NCBI RefSeq assembly: GCF_030131845.1
Contig: NZ_JASKYM010000001.1
Span: forward strand, 310,001-374,000
Length of the DNA stretch: 64,000 nt
From: Romboutsia sedimentorum
Lineage (GTDB): Bacteria > Bacillota > Clostridia > Peptostreptococcales > Peptostreptococcaceae
Direction: 5' to 3'
The notes below the pieces were generated by a model that searched no databases, was not told the DNA's origin, and worked only from the letters and a program-made list of their open reading frames with translations. This document shows, piece by piece, positions 45,020 through 54,006 of the stretch. A program made the translations under genes and the position numbers. How positions within the stretch are numbered: the stretch's first letter is position 1; every line of letters begins with the position of its first letter.

Positions 45020-45187
45020 TTATCATTAAAATAAAATAGTGAATAGATAAAATGAATGCTACAAAATCCCAAGTTCTTTTGAACCGAGGCATATTGTCTC
45101 CATTCACTTGTACCATCTTTTCATTAGGTACAAATAATCTATCTTTTTTTGATATATGTATTTTATAATTAATATAACCCCCTCATG
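45020..45187 (-). other. Possible remnant reading frame behind the sag cluster
   Basis: In the 44970-45251 gap a minus-strand frame is open from about 45187 and reads SKKDRLFVPNEKMVQVNGDN then MPRFKRTWDFVAF before becoming AT-rich, with a TGA near 45020. The first half has the composition of a real protein, but there is no start codon or ribosome site. It may be the tail of a lost gene. No family recognised. Confidence 0.25.
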
Positions 45188-45225
45188 ATACTCACATAAG
45201 CTAAATGAGAGTGTCACAAGGGGGT
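45177..45225 (-). terminator. Terminator of the sag operon
   Basis: ACCCCCT (45177-45183) pairs with AGGGGGT (45219-45225), with an inner TGATACTC/GAGTGTCA stem (one G-T pair), about 26 bases after the sagI stop. The T tract is weak. Confidence 0.65.
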
Positions 45226-45251
45226 CTTGTCTAAAAATATAAAATTTTATT

Positions 45252-46391
45252 TTATACGTAATTCTTTGTTTTCTCGCCTCTTTTAATATTAACTATTGAA
45301 AGTCCTAATAACAAGATAGCAAAGCAAATAACTATCAATATATTACCAGAAACACTCAAAATGCTATTTCCAGATTGTAGAGTATCTATACTTTTTATTA
45401 CCCATGTTTGTGGCAATAATAAAGCTATGTCTCGCATTATCTTTGGCATATATTCAATCGGCCAAAAACATCCTGATAACATACAAGTTGGAACTATTAT
45501 AGCATTTGATAAATATCCTACCTGTGCACTTGAATTACTAACTGATGCTAAAAACATTCCAAGTCCTACAGATACAAGTGAGAACGATGATAATAATATA
45601 AACACATATCCCATTGGCATATGGTAATTTAAATTTAATAATTTAGCAAATATCAAAATCGTTACTACTTGAACTGTATTTAATAAAAAGTTTGCTATAA
45701 AGTTTCCTAGTATATAGCTAGATATCTTAATAGGTGACGATAACAATCTATTAAATATCTTATTTGATTTATCTTTAGCTATAGTCTGACTAGATACAGT
45801 TGCACCTGATAACATAAATACTAATAATAATGATATACTTTGCTTAGAAACTCCAATACTATTAGTTTCATCTTTTATCTTCTCTTTTGTTATGTTATTT
45901 TCTTTAGTTTTAAAATCATCATATACTTTAAAGAAAGTTTCTTTATCTTGAGATGAACTCTTGCTTATATCTAGTAAATTTCCTATGTAATAATTCAAAT
46001 AGTTTTCCTGCCAAATTGTCACATCAGCACCCTTTACAGTTATCATATCTAAATTTTTAAATTTAGAATCTATTATATCATTTTCAAATCCCTTATCTAA
46101 AACTATGACAGTATCTAGAGATTTGTTTAATATTTTTTTATCTATCTTATCTTTTGTTACGGGAACTACTTTAGTATTATCCTTACCTATCAAATAATCA
46201 GTTAAGTCCTTAGAAAGTTTACTTTTATCTTCATCACATATACCCACCTTTACACTTGGCTGTGTAGTAGGGTTTAAGTATTGACTTATAAATATACTCA
46301 TTATAGGAAGAAGCATAAAAACTAATATACTAGTCTTTTTTCTAAAAGTTACTTTTAAAACATTTTTAGCTATAGTCATTATATCTCTCAT
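45252..46391 (-). CDS. sagI: ABC-2 type permease SagI-like
   Basis: This 379-residue ABC-2 permease has one N-terminal helix (TSILVFMLLPIMSIFISQY), a large outside domain (about 45-185), then five helices. The SYILGNFIANFLLNTVQVV and VGYLSNAIIVPTCMLSGCFW segments are typical of the family. It is the last gene of the cluster, 2 bases after sagH. With SagG (ATPase) and SagH (second permease) it exports the matured cytolysin-like peptide. The pair of permeases and one ATPase at the end of the operon is the order in streptolysin S loci. Confidence 0.85.
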   Translation of the reverse strand: MRDIMTIAKNVLKVTFRKKTSILVFMLLPIMSIFISQYLNPTTQPSVKVGICDEDKSKLSKDLTDYLIGKDNTKVVPVTKDKIDKKILNKSLDTVIVLDKGFENDIIDSKFKNLDMITVKGADVTIWQENYLNYYIGNLLDISKSSSQDKETFFKVYDDFKTKENNITKEKIKDETNSIGVSKQSISLLLVFMLSGATVSSQTIAKDKSNKIFNRLLSSPIKISSYILGNFIANFLLNTVQVVTILIFAKLLNLNYHMPMGYVFILLSSFSLVSVGLGMFLASVSNSSAQVGYLSNAIIVPTCMLSGCFWPIEYMPKIMRDIALLLPQTWVIKSIDTLQSGNSILSVSGNILIVICFAILLLGLSIVNIKRGEKTKNYV

Positions 46392-46393
46392 TT

Positions 46394-47521
46394 TTACACT
46401 TCTCCTTTCTTAGAAAATATGCTTGGAACAATCATTAAAATTGCTGCTAAAGATAGGTTTATCACTACGGCAGTCATCACTAATGAATAATCATTTCCAT
46501 ATATTATGTTAAATATTGATTCATTTGTCCATTTTATAGGAGATATCTTAGCTATAACAGTTAAGATATTATTTTTACCAAACATATCTAGTGGCACATA
46601 CCCTCCACCTAAGAAGTTCATTAGCACTATAAGCATATGAATAATAGTACTCATTACATTTGGATTTTTAAACATCCTAGCAAATCCCATACCTAGTGAA
46701 ACTGTAAATATTATTAAACTAACTAATACAAGCATTATCGAAGTTATATCAGATCCCCAATTTGCATCAAACATATACTTTGTAAATAAGAATAATAAAC
46801 TTACTTGTATACCTACAACAATACAACAAGCTATCATTTTACCTGTGTATACACTAAATTTGCTAACAGGTGAACAAGATATTCTGTTCATTGTACCTCT
46901 AACTCTCTCTCCAGTAACTGCCATTGCACCTGTAAGAGTTGAATATAGAATTGTCATTGTAAGCATAGTTACTGAATAATAATCAAGTGAAGTTGGTTGT
47001 TTTGCGCTTTCTAGTGATTTAGTTTTTACAAATTTCACACTAGAATCTGCATCTACAAATCTAAGTCCAATAGGATTTTTATCCTTTATACTTTCAATAG
47101 CATTAGTCTTTTCAACGTATGTCTCTATTAAATTAGTAATTAAAGATGCGTTGAAATTTTTTATATCATTACTGTATACTGCTATGTCTTTATCACTTTT
47201 TATTTCTAAGTAACAATCGTACTTACCTAGTTTTATATCAGATAATATTTTATCTTTATCATCATTTTTTACAAATTCCATATTTAAACTTTCTTTAGAA
47301 TCAATAAAAAACTTTTCAAGATTCTTAGTTTCTTTAGTATCTTCTTTGATATTATAAACTACCTTAGTTTTAGGAACTGATAAATCTTCTTGTCCAAAGA
47401 ATGCTGACAATGAATTTCCTAATATAAATATCATTATTATTGGGAACACTATCATCCAAAACATAGCTTGCTTGTCCCTAAAATTTTGTAACAGCTCTTT
47501 TTTCATTATTCTAAAAATCAT
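46394..47521 (-). CDS. sagH: ABC-2 type permease SagH-like
   Basis: This 375-residue permease has the same plan as SagI: an N-terminal helix (MFWMIVFPIIMIFILGNSL), a Lys/Asp-rich outside domain (about 50-170) and five C-terminal helices (LTMTILYSTLTGAMAVTGER, IIHMLIVLMNFLGGGYVPLD). It is partner to SagI and SagG. The gene lies 10 bases after sagG. Confidence 0.85.
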   Translation of the reverse strand: MIFRIMKKELLQNFRDKQAMFWMIVFPIIMIFILGNSLSAFFGQEDLSVPKTKVVYNIKEDTKETKNLEKFFIDSKESLNMEFVKNDDKDKILSDIKLGKYDCYLEIKSDKDIAVYSNDIKNFNASLITNLIETYVEKTNAIESIKDKNPIGLRFVDADSSVKFVKTKSLESAKQPTSLDYYSVTMLTMTILYSTLTGAMAVTGERVRGTMNRISCSPVSKFSVYTGKMIACCIVVGIQVSLLFLFTKYMFDANWGSDITSIMLVLVSLIIFTVSLGMGFARMFKNPNVMSTIIHMLIVLMNFLGGGYVPLDMFGKNNILTVIAKISPIKWTNESIFNIIYGNDYSLVMTAVVINLSLAAILMIVPSIFSKKGEV

Positions 47522-47531
47522 ATTATCACCC

Positions 47532-48470
47532 CTAGTCCCTTAATTTTTTACCTGTTAAATTAAGGAATACTGTTTCTAAATCGATATTTTTTTGATTTAT
47601 AGATTGTATTGATATATTATTTTTTATTAATACACTTAAAATCTGTTCTAATTTATCAGATTTTTTAATTGTTATTAAAAGTTTGTCATCATTTAATAAT
47701 ACATTTTCTACATTTTCTATATTTTTAATTAATTTTAAAATATCATCTTTATTATTAGGAGTACTTATAGATAGCTCTAATTGGCTAAGTTCGCTACACA
47801 TATGTTTAAGCTCATCTTTACTACCTTGTGCTATTATAGTTCCTTTGTCCATTATAGCAATTTTAGTACATATCTCTTCTACTTCTTCCATGTAGTGACT
47901 TGTATATATTATAGTAGCACCTTGTTTATTTAAAGTTTTTATAGACTCTAATATGTAATTTCTAGATTGAGGATCTATACCTACAGTTGGCTCATCCATT
48001 ATTATAAGTTTTGGCTCATAAACTAGTGCACAAGCTATGTTTAATCTTCTTTTCATACCACCTGAAAACTTTGAAGGTAGTGTTTTAGCTTTATCTAAAA
48101 GCTCAACAAATTCAAGTGCTTTGTTTGCTTTTGCTTTAAGATCTTTTTTACTAATACCGTATATACTACCAAAGAACATAACATTTTCAATAGCAGTTAA
48201 ATCTTCATATATAGCTATATCTTGTGGAACTATACCTATATCTTTTTTTATGTTTTTTAAATTTTGTTTAGTATTTTTATCAAATACTAATATGTCACCT
48301 TTAGTTTGAGATAATAATCCGCATATCATGTTTATAGTAGTACTTTTCCCCGCCCCATTAGGTCCAAGCAAACCATATATTTCACCAGAATTTACAGAAA
48401 AACTTATATCATCCACTACCGTAGAATTTCCAAACTTTTTAGACACACTTTTTATATCTAATATCTTCAT
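47532..48470 (-). CDS. sagG: ABC transporter ATPase SagG-like
   Basis: This 312-residue ATPase has Walker A GLLGPNGAGKSTTIN (about 34-48), signature FSGGMKRRLN near 138, Walker B LIIMDEPTVGID near 158 and switch His in TSHYMEE. A C-terminal extension after residue 220 is found in exporters of the ABC-2 drug/bacteriocin type. It drives export of the modified SagA product through SagH/SagI. Confidence 0.9.
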   Translation of the reverse strand: MKILDIKSVSKKFGNSTVVDDISFSVNSGEIYGLLGPNGAGKSTTINMICGLLSQTKGDILVFDKNTKQNLKNIKKDIGIVPQDIAIYEDLTAIENVMFFGSIYGISKKDLKAKANKALEFVELLDKAKTLPSKFSGGMKRRLNIACALVYEPKLIIMDEPTVGIDPQSRNYILESIKTLNKQGATIIYTSHYMEEVEEICTKIAIMDKGTIIAQGSKDELKHMCSELSQLELSISTPNNKDDILKLIKNIENVENVLLNDDKLLITIKKSDKLEQILSVLIKNNISIQSINQKNIDLETVFLNLTGKKLRD

Positions 48471-48480
48471 AATAATCCTC

Positions 48481-49215
48481 CTACCTTTTAAACACCCAAA
48501 AGCTTATGTTAAATATATATAATAAACTTGTATATATTATATTTTCGGTAACTCCATAAAGCAAACTACCTGTCATTGCTATAAAAAACCCAAACATCAA
48601 CATCACTAATTTATGAGTGTTATCTTTCATCATCAAAGCCTTACAAATCCCATAAACCAAAGCTGTTATAATAATCGAACTAAAAAAATCTACATTTAAT
48701 ACATCAATGCTTAGTTTTATTAAAATACAACTGTACATTATAGATTCTACAATTCCAATTAATATAGGTCTTATAATTTTAGTATAAATACTATATTCAT
48801 CATCACATTGTATCCATTTTATATCGCTTATAATTTTATTCAAATTTTTATTTAATAAAATAGATATAATTAATATATTGCTTAAAAAGAAAATATTAAT
48901 ATTTATCATTAATGAAGCAATTAGTTCTATAAAACATTTGAATATATTTTCATTTGTAGAAAATTTTAAAATTGATATATCAATGTCTGAAATATTTCCT
49001 ATTAACACAACTGCTATATACATTAAAATTGAATATAGTGCTATTTTTAAACTATATAAATAAACATTTTTGCTTAAACTTACTTTGCTATTTATATATA
49101 AATATGTTCTTTTCATTGTAGTACTATATAGATTTATCCTATTAGCTAAGCTTGTTGATAATAAAATCAATATTAATATGCTATACAATAATATTTCACT
49201 ATTCATCACTTGCAC
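48481..49215 (-). CDS. sagF: SagF-like membrane protein
   Basis: This 244-residue protein has about six to seven hydrophobic segments and no known catalytic motif. Position between the CPBP protease (sagE) and the ABC genes is that of sagF, whose role in streptolysin S is unknown though it is needed for activity. Its start overlaps the end of sagE by 17 bases. The assignment rests mainly on gene order. Confidence 0.7.
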   Translation of the reverse strand: MQVMNSEILLYSILILILLSTSLANRINLYSTTMKRTYLYINSKVSLSKNVYLYSLKIALYSILMYIAVVLIGNISDIDISILKFSTNENIFKCFIELIASLMININIFFLSNILIISILLNKNLNKIISDIKWIQCDDEYSIYTKIIRPILIGIVESIMYSCILIKLSIDVLNVDFFSSIIITALVYGICKALMMKDNTHKLVMLMFGFFIAMTGSLLYGVTENIIYTSLLYIFNISFWVFKR

Positions 49216-49849
49216 CTACTTTCATAACTACATAATTTTGAATACAATGAGTTATTATAGGTATAATTATAGAGCCACTCAATAAATATAGTGTTGCATA
49301 TAAAACACCAGTCACAAATTTTTGTACTATCACATTAAATCCCATACTTATATGATTTATAGCATAAGCAAGTGATGAAATTAGTATCACTATATAAATA
49401 TTAATTTCAAAATATCCATGCAATATATTAATCCAAATTTGTCTAAATAATAATTCTTCTATAAAAGCAATTACAACTGTATTTATAATGATAGATTTAT
49501 CTAGTTTATTACTTTTAAAGAAACTAATTTTCGAGATTTTATTTCCTTTTAATTTTACAACTATGCATCCTATGATTATCTCTATAAGTATAGCTATCGG
49601 TATAAATATCAGTGCTATAATATAGAACATGTTGTCTTTTGGAAAATGTATTTCAAACAATTTATTATTCATAATAAATATACAAATCACTTGAAATATC
49701 AATAAATACATAAAAGCTTTAAAAAAATTATTTTTATTATTTTTAAATCGCTCCATTCCCGGGAAATTAAATATAGTTCCAACTAAACTTGCAGGAATTA
49801 GTGTAAATAGTATCACAAGTATATTAAGGCATAGGATGTGGATATTCAT
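49199..49849 (-). CDS. sagE: CPBP intramembrane protease SagE-like
   Basis: This 216-residue protein has about six to seven helices and carries the CPBP motifs EELLFRQ (Glu131, Glu132, Arg136) and AYAINHISMG (His166). In streptolysin S loci SagE is the proposed leader peptidase and/or immunity protein. Its start overlaps the end of sagD by 26 bases. Substrate would be the leader of the SagA peptide encoded at 53312-53428. Confidence 0.85.
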   Translation of the reverse strand: MNIHILCLNILVILFTLIPASLVGTIFNFPGMERFKNNKNNFFKAFMYLLIFQVICIFIMNNKLFEIHFPKDNMFYIIALIFIPIAILIEIIIGCIVVKLKGNKISKISFFKSNKLDKSIIINTVVIAFIEELLFRQIWINILHGYFEINIYIVILISSLAYAINHISMGFNVIVQKFVTGVLYATLYLLSGSIIIPIITHCIQNYVVMKVGASDE

Positions 49850-51203
49850 TTACTACGCCTCCGTATTTTTTCATTCTAGGGTGGTCTTTAAATGGAAACT
49901 CTGGAATACACATTTCAAGTATCTCTGGTATAAGAACTCTAACTGTATACCATCCTTTTTCTCTAGCTTCTACTGGAGTTATATCCTTATATATTGCATA
50001 TTCACTTATTTGTTTAACTTGTTTAATTAAGTTTTTAATTTGCGAATCTACATCTAAGTTATCTATAGTTTTTATATCACTTAAATTCACTTCTTCTCCA
50101 ATGAACGATTCTATAAGGTCATTTTTTTCTTTTATTTTGTTAGGTATACTGTAATATAAAACGTTTGAGTCTAAGTCTAAAAATTCTATATCATCATTTT
50201 TAGCTATCATATCTACCATCTGTCTATTATAGATAGTATTGAAATATCCACTGTGAGATATTGATATACCTTCCATTATCGAGCGATATACTCCATTTTT
50301 TATATCAAAGTCACCTTGAAGTCCAAATAAAATATAAGGTAATTTTTCATCTTTTCTTCTTATAAATGTTCCAAATGTAGGAACATTATTATCAGGTAGA
50401 GTCATTTCAAGTGGTATTATCTCGTATATAGAGTCTTCTCCAAGACCCATCTTTTCTAATTCCTCTTTTATAACTTCATCATCTATATTTATTTTTCTAC
50501 ATTTTCGGTTTGTATGCCAACTTATTATAAATGAGTCTATCTGCAAATACTCGACTATAGCATTTATAAGTGCTTTTTTAAAGTCTATGTGAGACGCTGT
50601 ACCCGTACTAAATCCTTGTATGTATTGCTTTTCATTTTTCTCTATGTTCACTTCATATCCAACAAACATCATAGAGGCTGGTACCCATATCTCCTCATCT
50701 TTATTTAAAAGAGAAGGACACTTCATCCAACCTAGCACATCATCTTCAGTTATTTTCTCACTTGCAAAATCCTTTAGATAAGTAGATATTTTTCCTAGTT
50801 GTTCTTTAGTGAAAACATCTATATATTTAAGTGGCATTACTTTTCCAATTTTTAACATTTCTTTGTATGTAGCATAAACTACTTCATCATCTACAAGTTT
50901 AGGAGCTACTATACTAGAATATCTTTCTATACTTTCACCACAGTACTTTATAAGTGACTCTTCATAAAATTTTCCATATCCTATTATGTGATATTGAACA
51001 TCTGAAGTTAGTCTTTCTAAAACACTTTTGTGGTATTTTGGCATGTTTCCTGTTATACTTTTTAAGTTTATGCTCTTATCTTGATTTATAAGAGGTGTAG
51101 CAGTTGCTTTTATTATTCCAGTTTGGTTTCCAGCTATTTGGTTGAATTTATTTAAAACATTATTAAAACTTGGATAAAATTGCATATTATAATTCCTCTT
51201 CAT
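49824..51203 (-). CDS. sagD: YcaO-domain cyclodehydratase SagD-like
   Basis: This 459-residue YcaO protein has GIIKATATPLINQDKS near the start, the ATP-site segments around IERYSS (residue 92), FSTGTASHIDFKKALINAIV and EYLQIDSFI, and the proline-rich end YPHPMP that fits the PxPxP C-terminus of TOMM YcaO enzymes. Using ATP it turns Cys and Ser of the precursor into thiazoline and oxazoline rings, bound to SagC. Its start overlaps the end of sagC by 17 bases. Confidence 0.93.
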   Translation of the reverse strand: MKRNYNMQFYPSFNNVLNKFNQIAGNQTGIIKATATPLINQDKSINLKSITGNMPKYHKSVLERLTSDVQYHIIGYGKFYEESLIKYCGESIERYSSIVAPKLVDDEVVYATYKEMLKIGKVMPLKYIDVFTKEQLGKISTYLKDFASEKITEDDVLGWMKCPSLLNKDEEIWVPASMMFVGYEVNIEKNEKQYIQGFSTGTASHIDFKKALINAIVEYLQIDSFIISWHTNRKCRKINIDDEVIKEELEKMGLGEDSIYEIIPLEMTLPDNNVPTFGTFIRRKDEKLPYILFGLQGDFDIKNGVYRSIMEGISISHSGYFNTIYNRQMVDMIAKNDDIEFLDLDSNVLYYSIPNKIKEKNDLIESFIGEEVNLSDIKTIDNLDVDSQIKNLIKQVKQISEYAIYKDITPVEAREKGWYTVRVLIPEILEMCIPEFPFKDHPRMKKYGGVVNEYPHPMP

Positions 51204-52272
51204 TTAAACTATCTAGTATATTATCTACTACAGTTCTAGATGATACATTCAACTCTCTAAACTTAGCTTTAGACACATTACCACATGCTGGACAATAAGG
51301 TACTCTTAATAAATCTTGAACTTGAATTTCTAATGTTGGAACGTATATGTTTAATACTCTATTTTCAAATTTAGTTGTTTTGTAATTAGATAACAAGAAT
51401 GCCTCTGATATTACTAGGTTTGTAAGTATATTTATTATAGGTATTATTCCTTTATTTTCTTCTTTTGTTGAGTTTTCAAATTTGAATTTTGAGAAAACAT
51501 CATACGATACATGATCCTCTAATCTAGATAATGTTCTTTGTTCAAAACATTCCAAACATCCAGTTTTAGGGCTATTTGTACTAAGCATAGTTATGAATGG
51601 TCCATCTATAAATGATACTATAATTGGCATTTCTTTTTCTATAGATAGTCTGTTTATATTTCTTAAAGTTTGTATTTCAGGTTTTTTAAAACAAGCTACG
51701 ATTCCCTTGTACTCCTTAGTTATTTCATTTAATTTGTACATATCGCTTGCTGTTTTTAGAGCATCTATATTAGTAGTTAAATCAACATCTCTAAATGTTT
51801 CAAATGTATCTTTAGTAGCTATATCCATATTAATATTCATTTCATCTATTAATATTTTTGCCATTTTTTCACAATAACTACTGTCAGTTACAAATAACAA
51901 CTTTTCATTTAAAACTTGGCTGTTTTTTAATAATGGCTTGTATTCCCCAAGCAATGACATCGTTATCTCATTTGATAAATTTTTATTTTCTTTTATAACT
52001 AACATACTGTTTTGAGTTAATCCATCTAATATATTTAATATTTTATCTTTATTTTCTTTAGATATTTCCATATTTTCTACATCTTCTATATCTACACCTG
52101 TATTAATTTTTAGCTTATTTAATATAGGTTTAATGTTCTCTTTAAATTCTTCATCTTCATTATTAAGGTTTAATATAGCTTCATTATAATTCCAAATACC
52201 AATTTTAAATCTTATTTCACTGTCGTTATAAAAAATTCTAAGGCTGTCATTTGCAAAATAAATCTTTTTCAT
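51187..52272 (-). CDS. sagC: E1-like/ocin-ThiF cyclodehydratase partner SagC-like
   Basis: This 361-residue protein has zinc tetrathiolate pairs CLEC (Cys239, Cys242) and CPAC (Cys327, Cys330), as in SagC/TOMM partner proteins. The N-terminal half is the RiPP recognition region that binds the leader of SagA; the precursor here keeps the FxxxI motif for it. SagC activates the YcaO enzyme SagD. It lies directly after sagB (no gap) and overlaps sagD. Confidence 0.88.
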   Translation of the reverse strand: MKKIYFANDSLRIFYNDSEIRFKIGIWNYNEAILNLNNEDEEFKENIKPILNKLKINTGVDIEDVENMEISKENKDKILNILDGLTQNSMLVIKENKNLSNEITMSLLGEYKPLLKNSQVLNEKLLFVTDSSYCEKMAKILIDEMNINMDIATKDTFETFRDVDLTTNIDALKTASDMYKLNEITKEYKGIVACFKKPEIQTLRNINRLSIEKEMPIIVSFIDGPFITMLSTNSPKTGCLECFEQRTLSRLEDHVSYDVFSKFKFENSTKEENKGIIPIINILTNLVISEAFLLSNYKTTKFENRVLNIYVPTLEIQVQDLLRVPYCPACGNVSKAKFRELNVSSRTVVDNILDSLNEEEL

Positions 52273-53217
52273 CTAAGATCCTTCTTTCCCTACTATAGTC
52301 ATATGAACTACATGATTAGTTATTCCATCTATCTTCAATAATTTTTCTAAGTATTGCTTTTCATATCCACCTATATCACAACTTCCATATCCTATCGCTG
52401 TAGCTGTCAATTGAACATTTTGAGCTATTTCTCCAGCTTCTATAAGTGCATAATTCATTCCTGCATCCCCATATTTTCTACTGTTCATGTGTAGATTGTA
52501 TACATAAATAAAAAATACATTTATATTTTCAGTAGCTATATTTACAAGTTCAGCAAAATTGTGTTGATTTAGATCAGATACATTCAAGTTTATAGGTTTT
52601 ATAGAGTGAGAGTAAGGATAATATAGATAAAATCCGTCTTCTATTTCTTCTACATTACTTAGATACATATATAGGTTTATTGGATATAATCCTCCTGCCG
52701 ATGGATTATTTTTAAGTTTTATATTGTCGTTTCCATATCCATTATTGTCTAAATTCATTTGGGCTGATACTCCCTGTGCATAATATAAAATATTAGACAG
52801 CTCTTGCATTGATAATTTATTATTAACATAATTTCTTACACTTCGTCTTAACTTTATAGTTGCACCTAATGATGCTTTTATATTTTTAGGTTTTACAAGT
52901 TCAATTGCATCGTCCAGTTCTTCTTCTAGTTCTTTGTTAGCACAAGTAAGTGTTGAACTTTGTCTATAGAAATTTGACAACCCCATCCTAAATCCTAAAG
53001 ACTCGTTATTAGTCTTGTAATTTAGTAGATATTGTTCAGATAAAAATCTATTTTCTTTAGAATATAAATTTGCTTTTAAAACACTGTCTGGAGTTTTTAA
53101 TACAGTGCTGTCTGCATAAATAGACATATTAGAATATTGAGTGTTAAATGATATTATATCCATCTCATATGGATGCATATTGCCACTATTTTTTTTCTTA
53201 GTTTTGTTTTTAAACAT
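52273..53217 (-). CDS. sagB: FMN-dependent azoline dehydrogenase SagB-like
   Basis: The start is taken as the ATG at 53217 with GAGGTG six bases before; an in-frame GTG at 53226 overlaps that site. The 314-residue nitroreductase-fold enzyme has LRRSVRNYVNNKLSMQELSN, NNPSAGGLYPINLYMY, and the C-terminal GEIAQNVQLTATAIGYGSCD and GGYEKQYLEKLL, all typical of SagB/McbC oxidases. It oxidises azolines to azoles. It is separated from sagA by a hairpin. Confidence 0.92.
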   Translation of the reverse strand: MFKNKTKKKNSGNMHPYEMDIISFNTQYSNMSIYADSTVLKTPDSVLKANLYSKENRFLSEQYLLNYKTNNESLGFRMGLSNFYRQSSTLTCANKELEEELDDAIELVKPKNIKASLGATIKLRRSVRNYVNNKLSMQELSNILYYAQGVSAQMNLDNNGYGNDNIKLKNNPSAGGLYPINLYMYLSNVEEIEDGFYLYYPYSHSIKPINLNVSDLNQHNFAELVNIATENINVFFIYVYNLHMNSRKYGDAGMNYALIEAGEIAQNVQLTATAIGYGSCDIGGYEKQYLEKLLKIDGITNHVVHMTIVGKEGS

Positions 53218-53256
53218 AAAATACACCTCTTTTTATATCACTTTTTGTATCATAAG

Positions 53257-53277
53257 AAGAGGAGAATTCCTCCTCTT
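53257..53277 (-). terminator. Attenuator-like hairpin between sagA and sagB
   Basis: AAGAGGAG (53257-53264) pairs with CTCCTCTT (53270-53277), loop of five. The following T tract on the minus strand is poor, so it is probably a leaky terminator that yields more sagA than downstream message, as in streptolysin S loci. Confidence 0.55.
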
Positions 53278-53311
53278 ATCTCATTAGATATGTACTATTC
53301 CCCTTTTGTAA

Positions 53312-53428
53312 TTAAACTGATATTGATACGCAACAACAGCAACTACAACAGCAGCATGCACCTGGCGCTGCTTGTACTACTTCATCATTGTTACAAGTGT
53401 TTTGGATATCTTTTTTGAATTCTAACAT
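53312..53428 (-). CDS. sagA: SagA-like (streptolysin S/clostridiolysin S family) precursor peptide, 38 residues
   Basis: This gene is too short for most gene finders and was found by hand translation. ATG at 53428 follows AAAGGGGGAATTAAGTT. The leader (residues 1-23) begins MLEFKKDIQNTC and contains FKKDI, the FxxxI motif read by SagC, and ends VVQAAPG, close to the QVAPG of streptolysin S. The core is ACCCCSCCCCVSISV: eight Cys and three Ser, with CCCCSCCCC as in clostridiolysin S. The long Gly/Ser-rich tail of known SagA peptides is absent; the frame stops right after VSISV. It is the first gene of sagABCDEFGHI. The product should be a heavily azole-modified, probably membrane-active peptide. 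Confidence 0.9.
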   Translation of the reverse strand: MLEFKKDIQNTCNNDEVVQAAPGACCCCSCCCCVSISV

Positions 53429-53495
53429 AACTTAATTCCCCCTTTTGTAAAATATGTTTTTTAAGTAAATTTTTAACAATTCACTTATGCTAATA

Positions 53496-53524
53496 ATTAT
53501 AGTATCAATAATCCCCTTTGTAAA
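53496..53524 (-). promoter_or_regulatory. Sigma-A promoter of the sag operon
   Basis: On the minus strand TTTACA (-35, 53519-53524), a spacer of exactly 17 bases and TATAAT (-10, 53496-53501) lie about 70 bases before the sagA start. It is one of the best consensus promoters in the window. Confidence 0.8.
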
Positions 53525-53532
53525 CAAGAATT

Positions 53533-53549
53533 TCGACATGCGTCGACAT
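53533..53549 (-). promoter_or_regulatory. Direct repeat just upstream of the sag -35 box
   Basis: ATGTCGA occurs twice on the minus strand with exactly 10-base phasing (53533-53539 and 53543-53549), 8 bases upstream of the -35 hexamer. It is the only GC-containing island in several hundred AT-rich bases. Position and one-turn phasing suit an activator binding site. The rest of the 53550-53860 gap is AT-rich with no gene. Confidence 0.4.
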
Positions 53550-53862
53550 ATTGTTCTTTATCTAATTATTTTATATTCAAATATTTCTAAAAATTTCATT
53601 TATTTTAAATTTAATAATTATTCCATATTTGTAATAATTTAACAATGAATATATTGCTATAACTTATTTGTGAAATTAGTCTAATTTTGTAAAACAAGTT
53701 ATGGAAAATTTATTTTTTCATAACTTAGTAACATATCTAACTAAATATTTTCAAAAAAAAATTTTATATTTTTTTTAAAAAAATAATGCTGTAACTGATT
53801 TATCAATAAAATATACGCGCACAATAAAAAATGACCTATAAAATAAGTCACTCTAAAACTTA

Positions 53863-53904
53863 AAAACTGTACATAAATTTTTTTTTAATTTCATGTACAG
53901 TTTT
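53863..53904. terminator. Terminator after the exporter gene
   Basis: AAAACTGTACAT (53863-53874) pairs perfectly with ATGTACAGTTTT (53893-53904), loop of 18, with T-rich flanks. It lies 100 bases after the ABC exporter stop and insulates the sag promoter. Confidence 0.65.
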
Positions 53905-54006
53905 AATTCTATTATCAATACTTTTATCAAAGATGTTTCCGATTTTCATACATACATTTGAATCCCATGGATTATATAAAACTATATATCATATTGTTAG
54001 TAATAT

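Noticed and set aside
53173..53418. Plus-strand reading frame of 81 codons across the sagA region
   Set aside because: It is antisense to sagA and to the sagB start, has no ribosome site, and its composition follows from the Cys codons of sagA.
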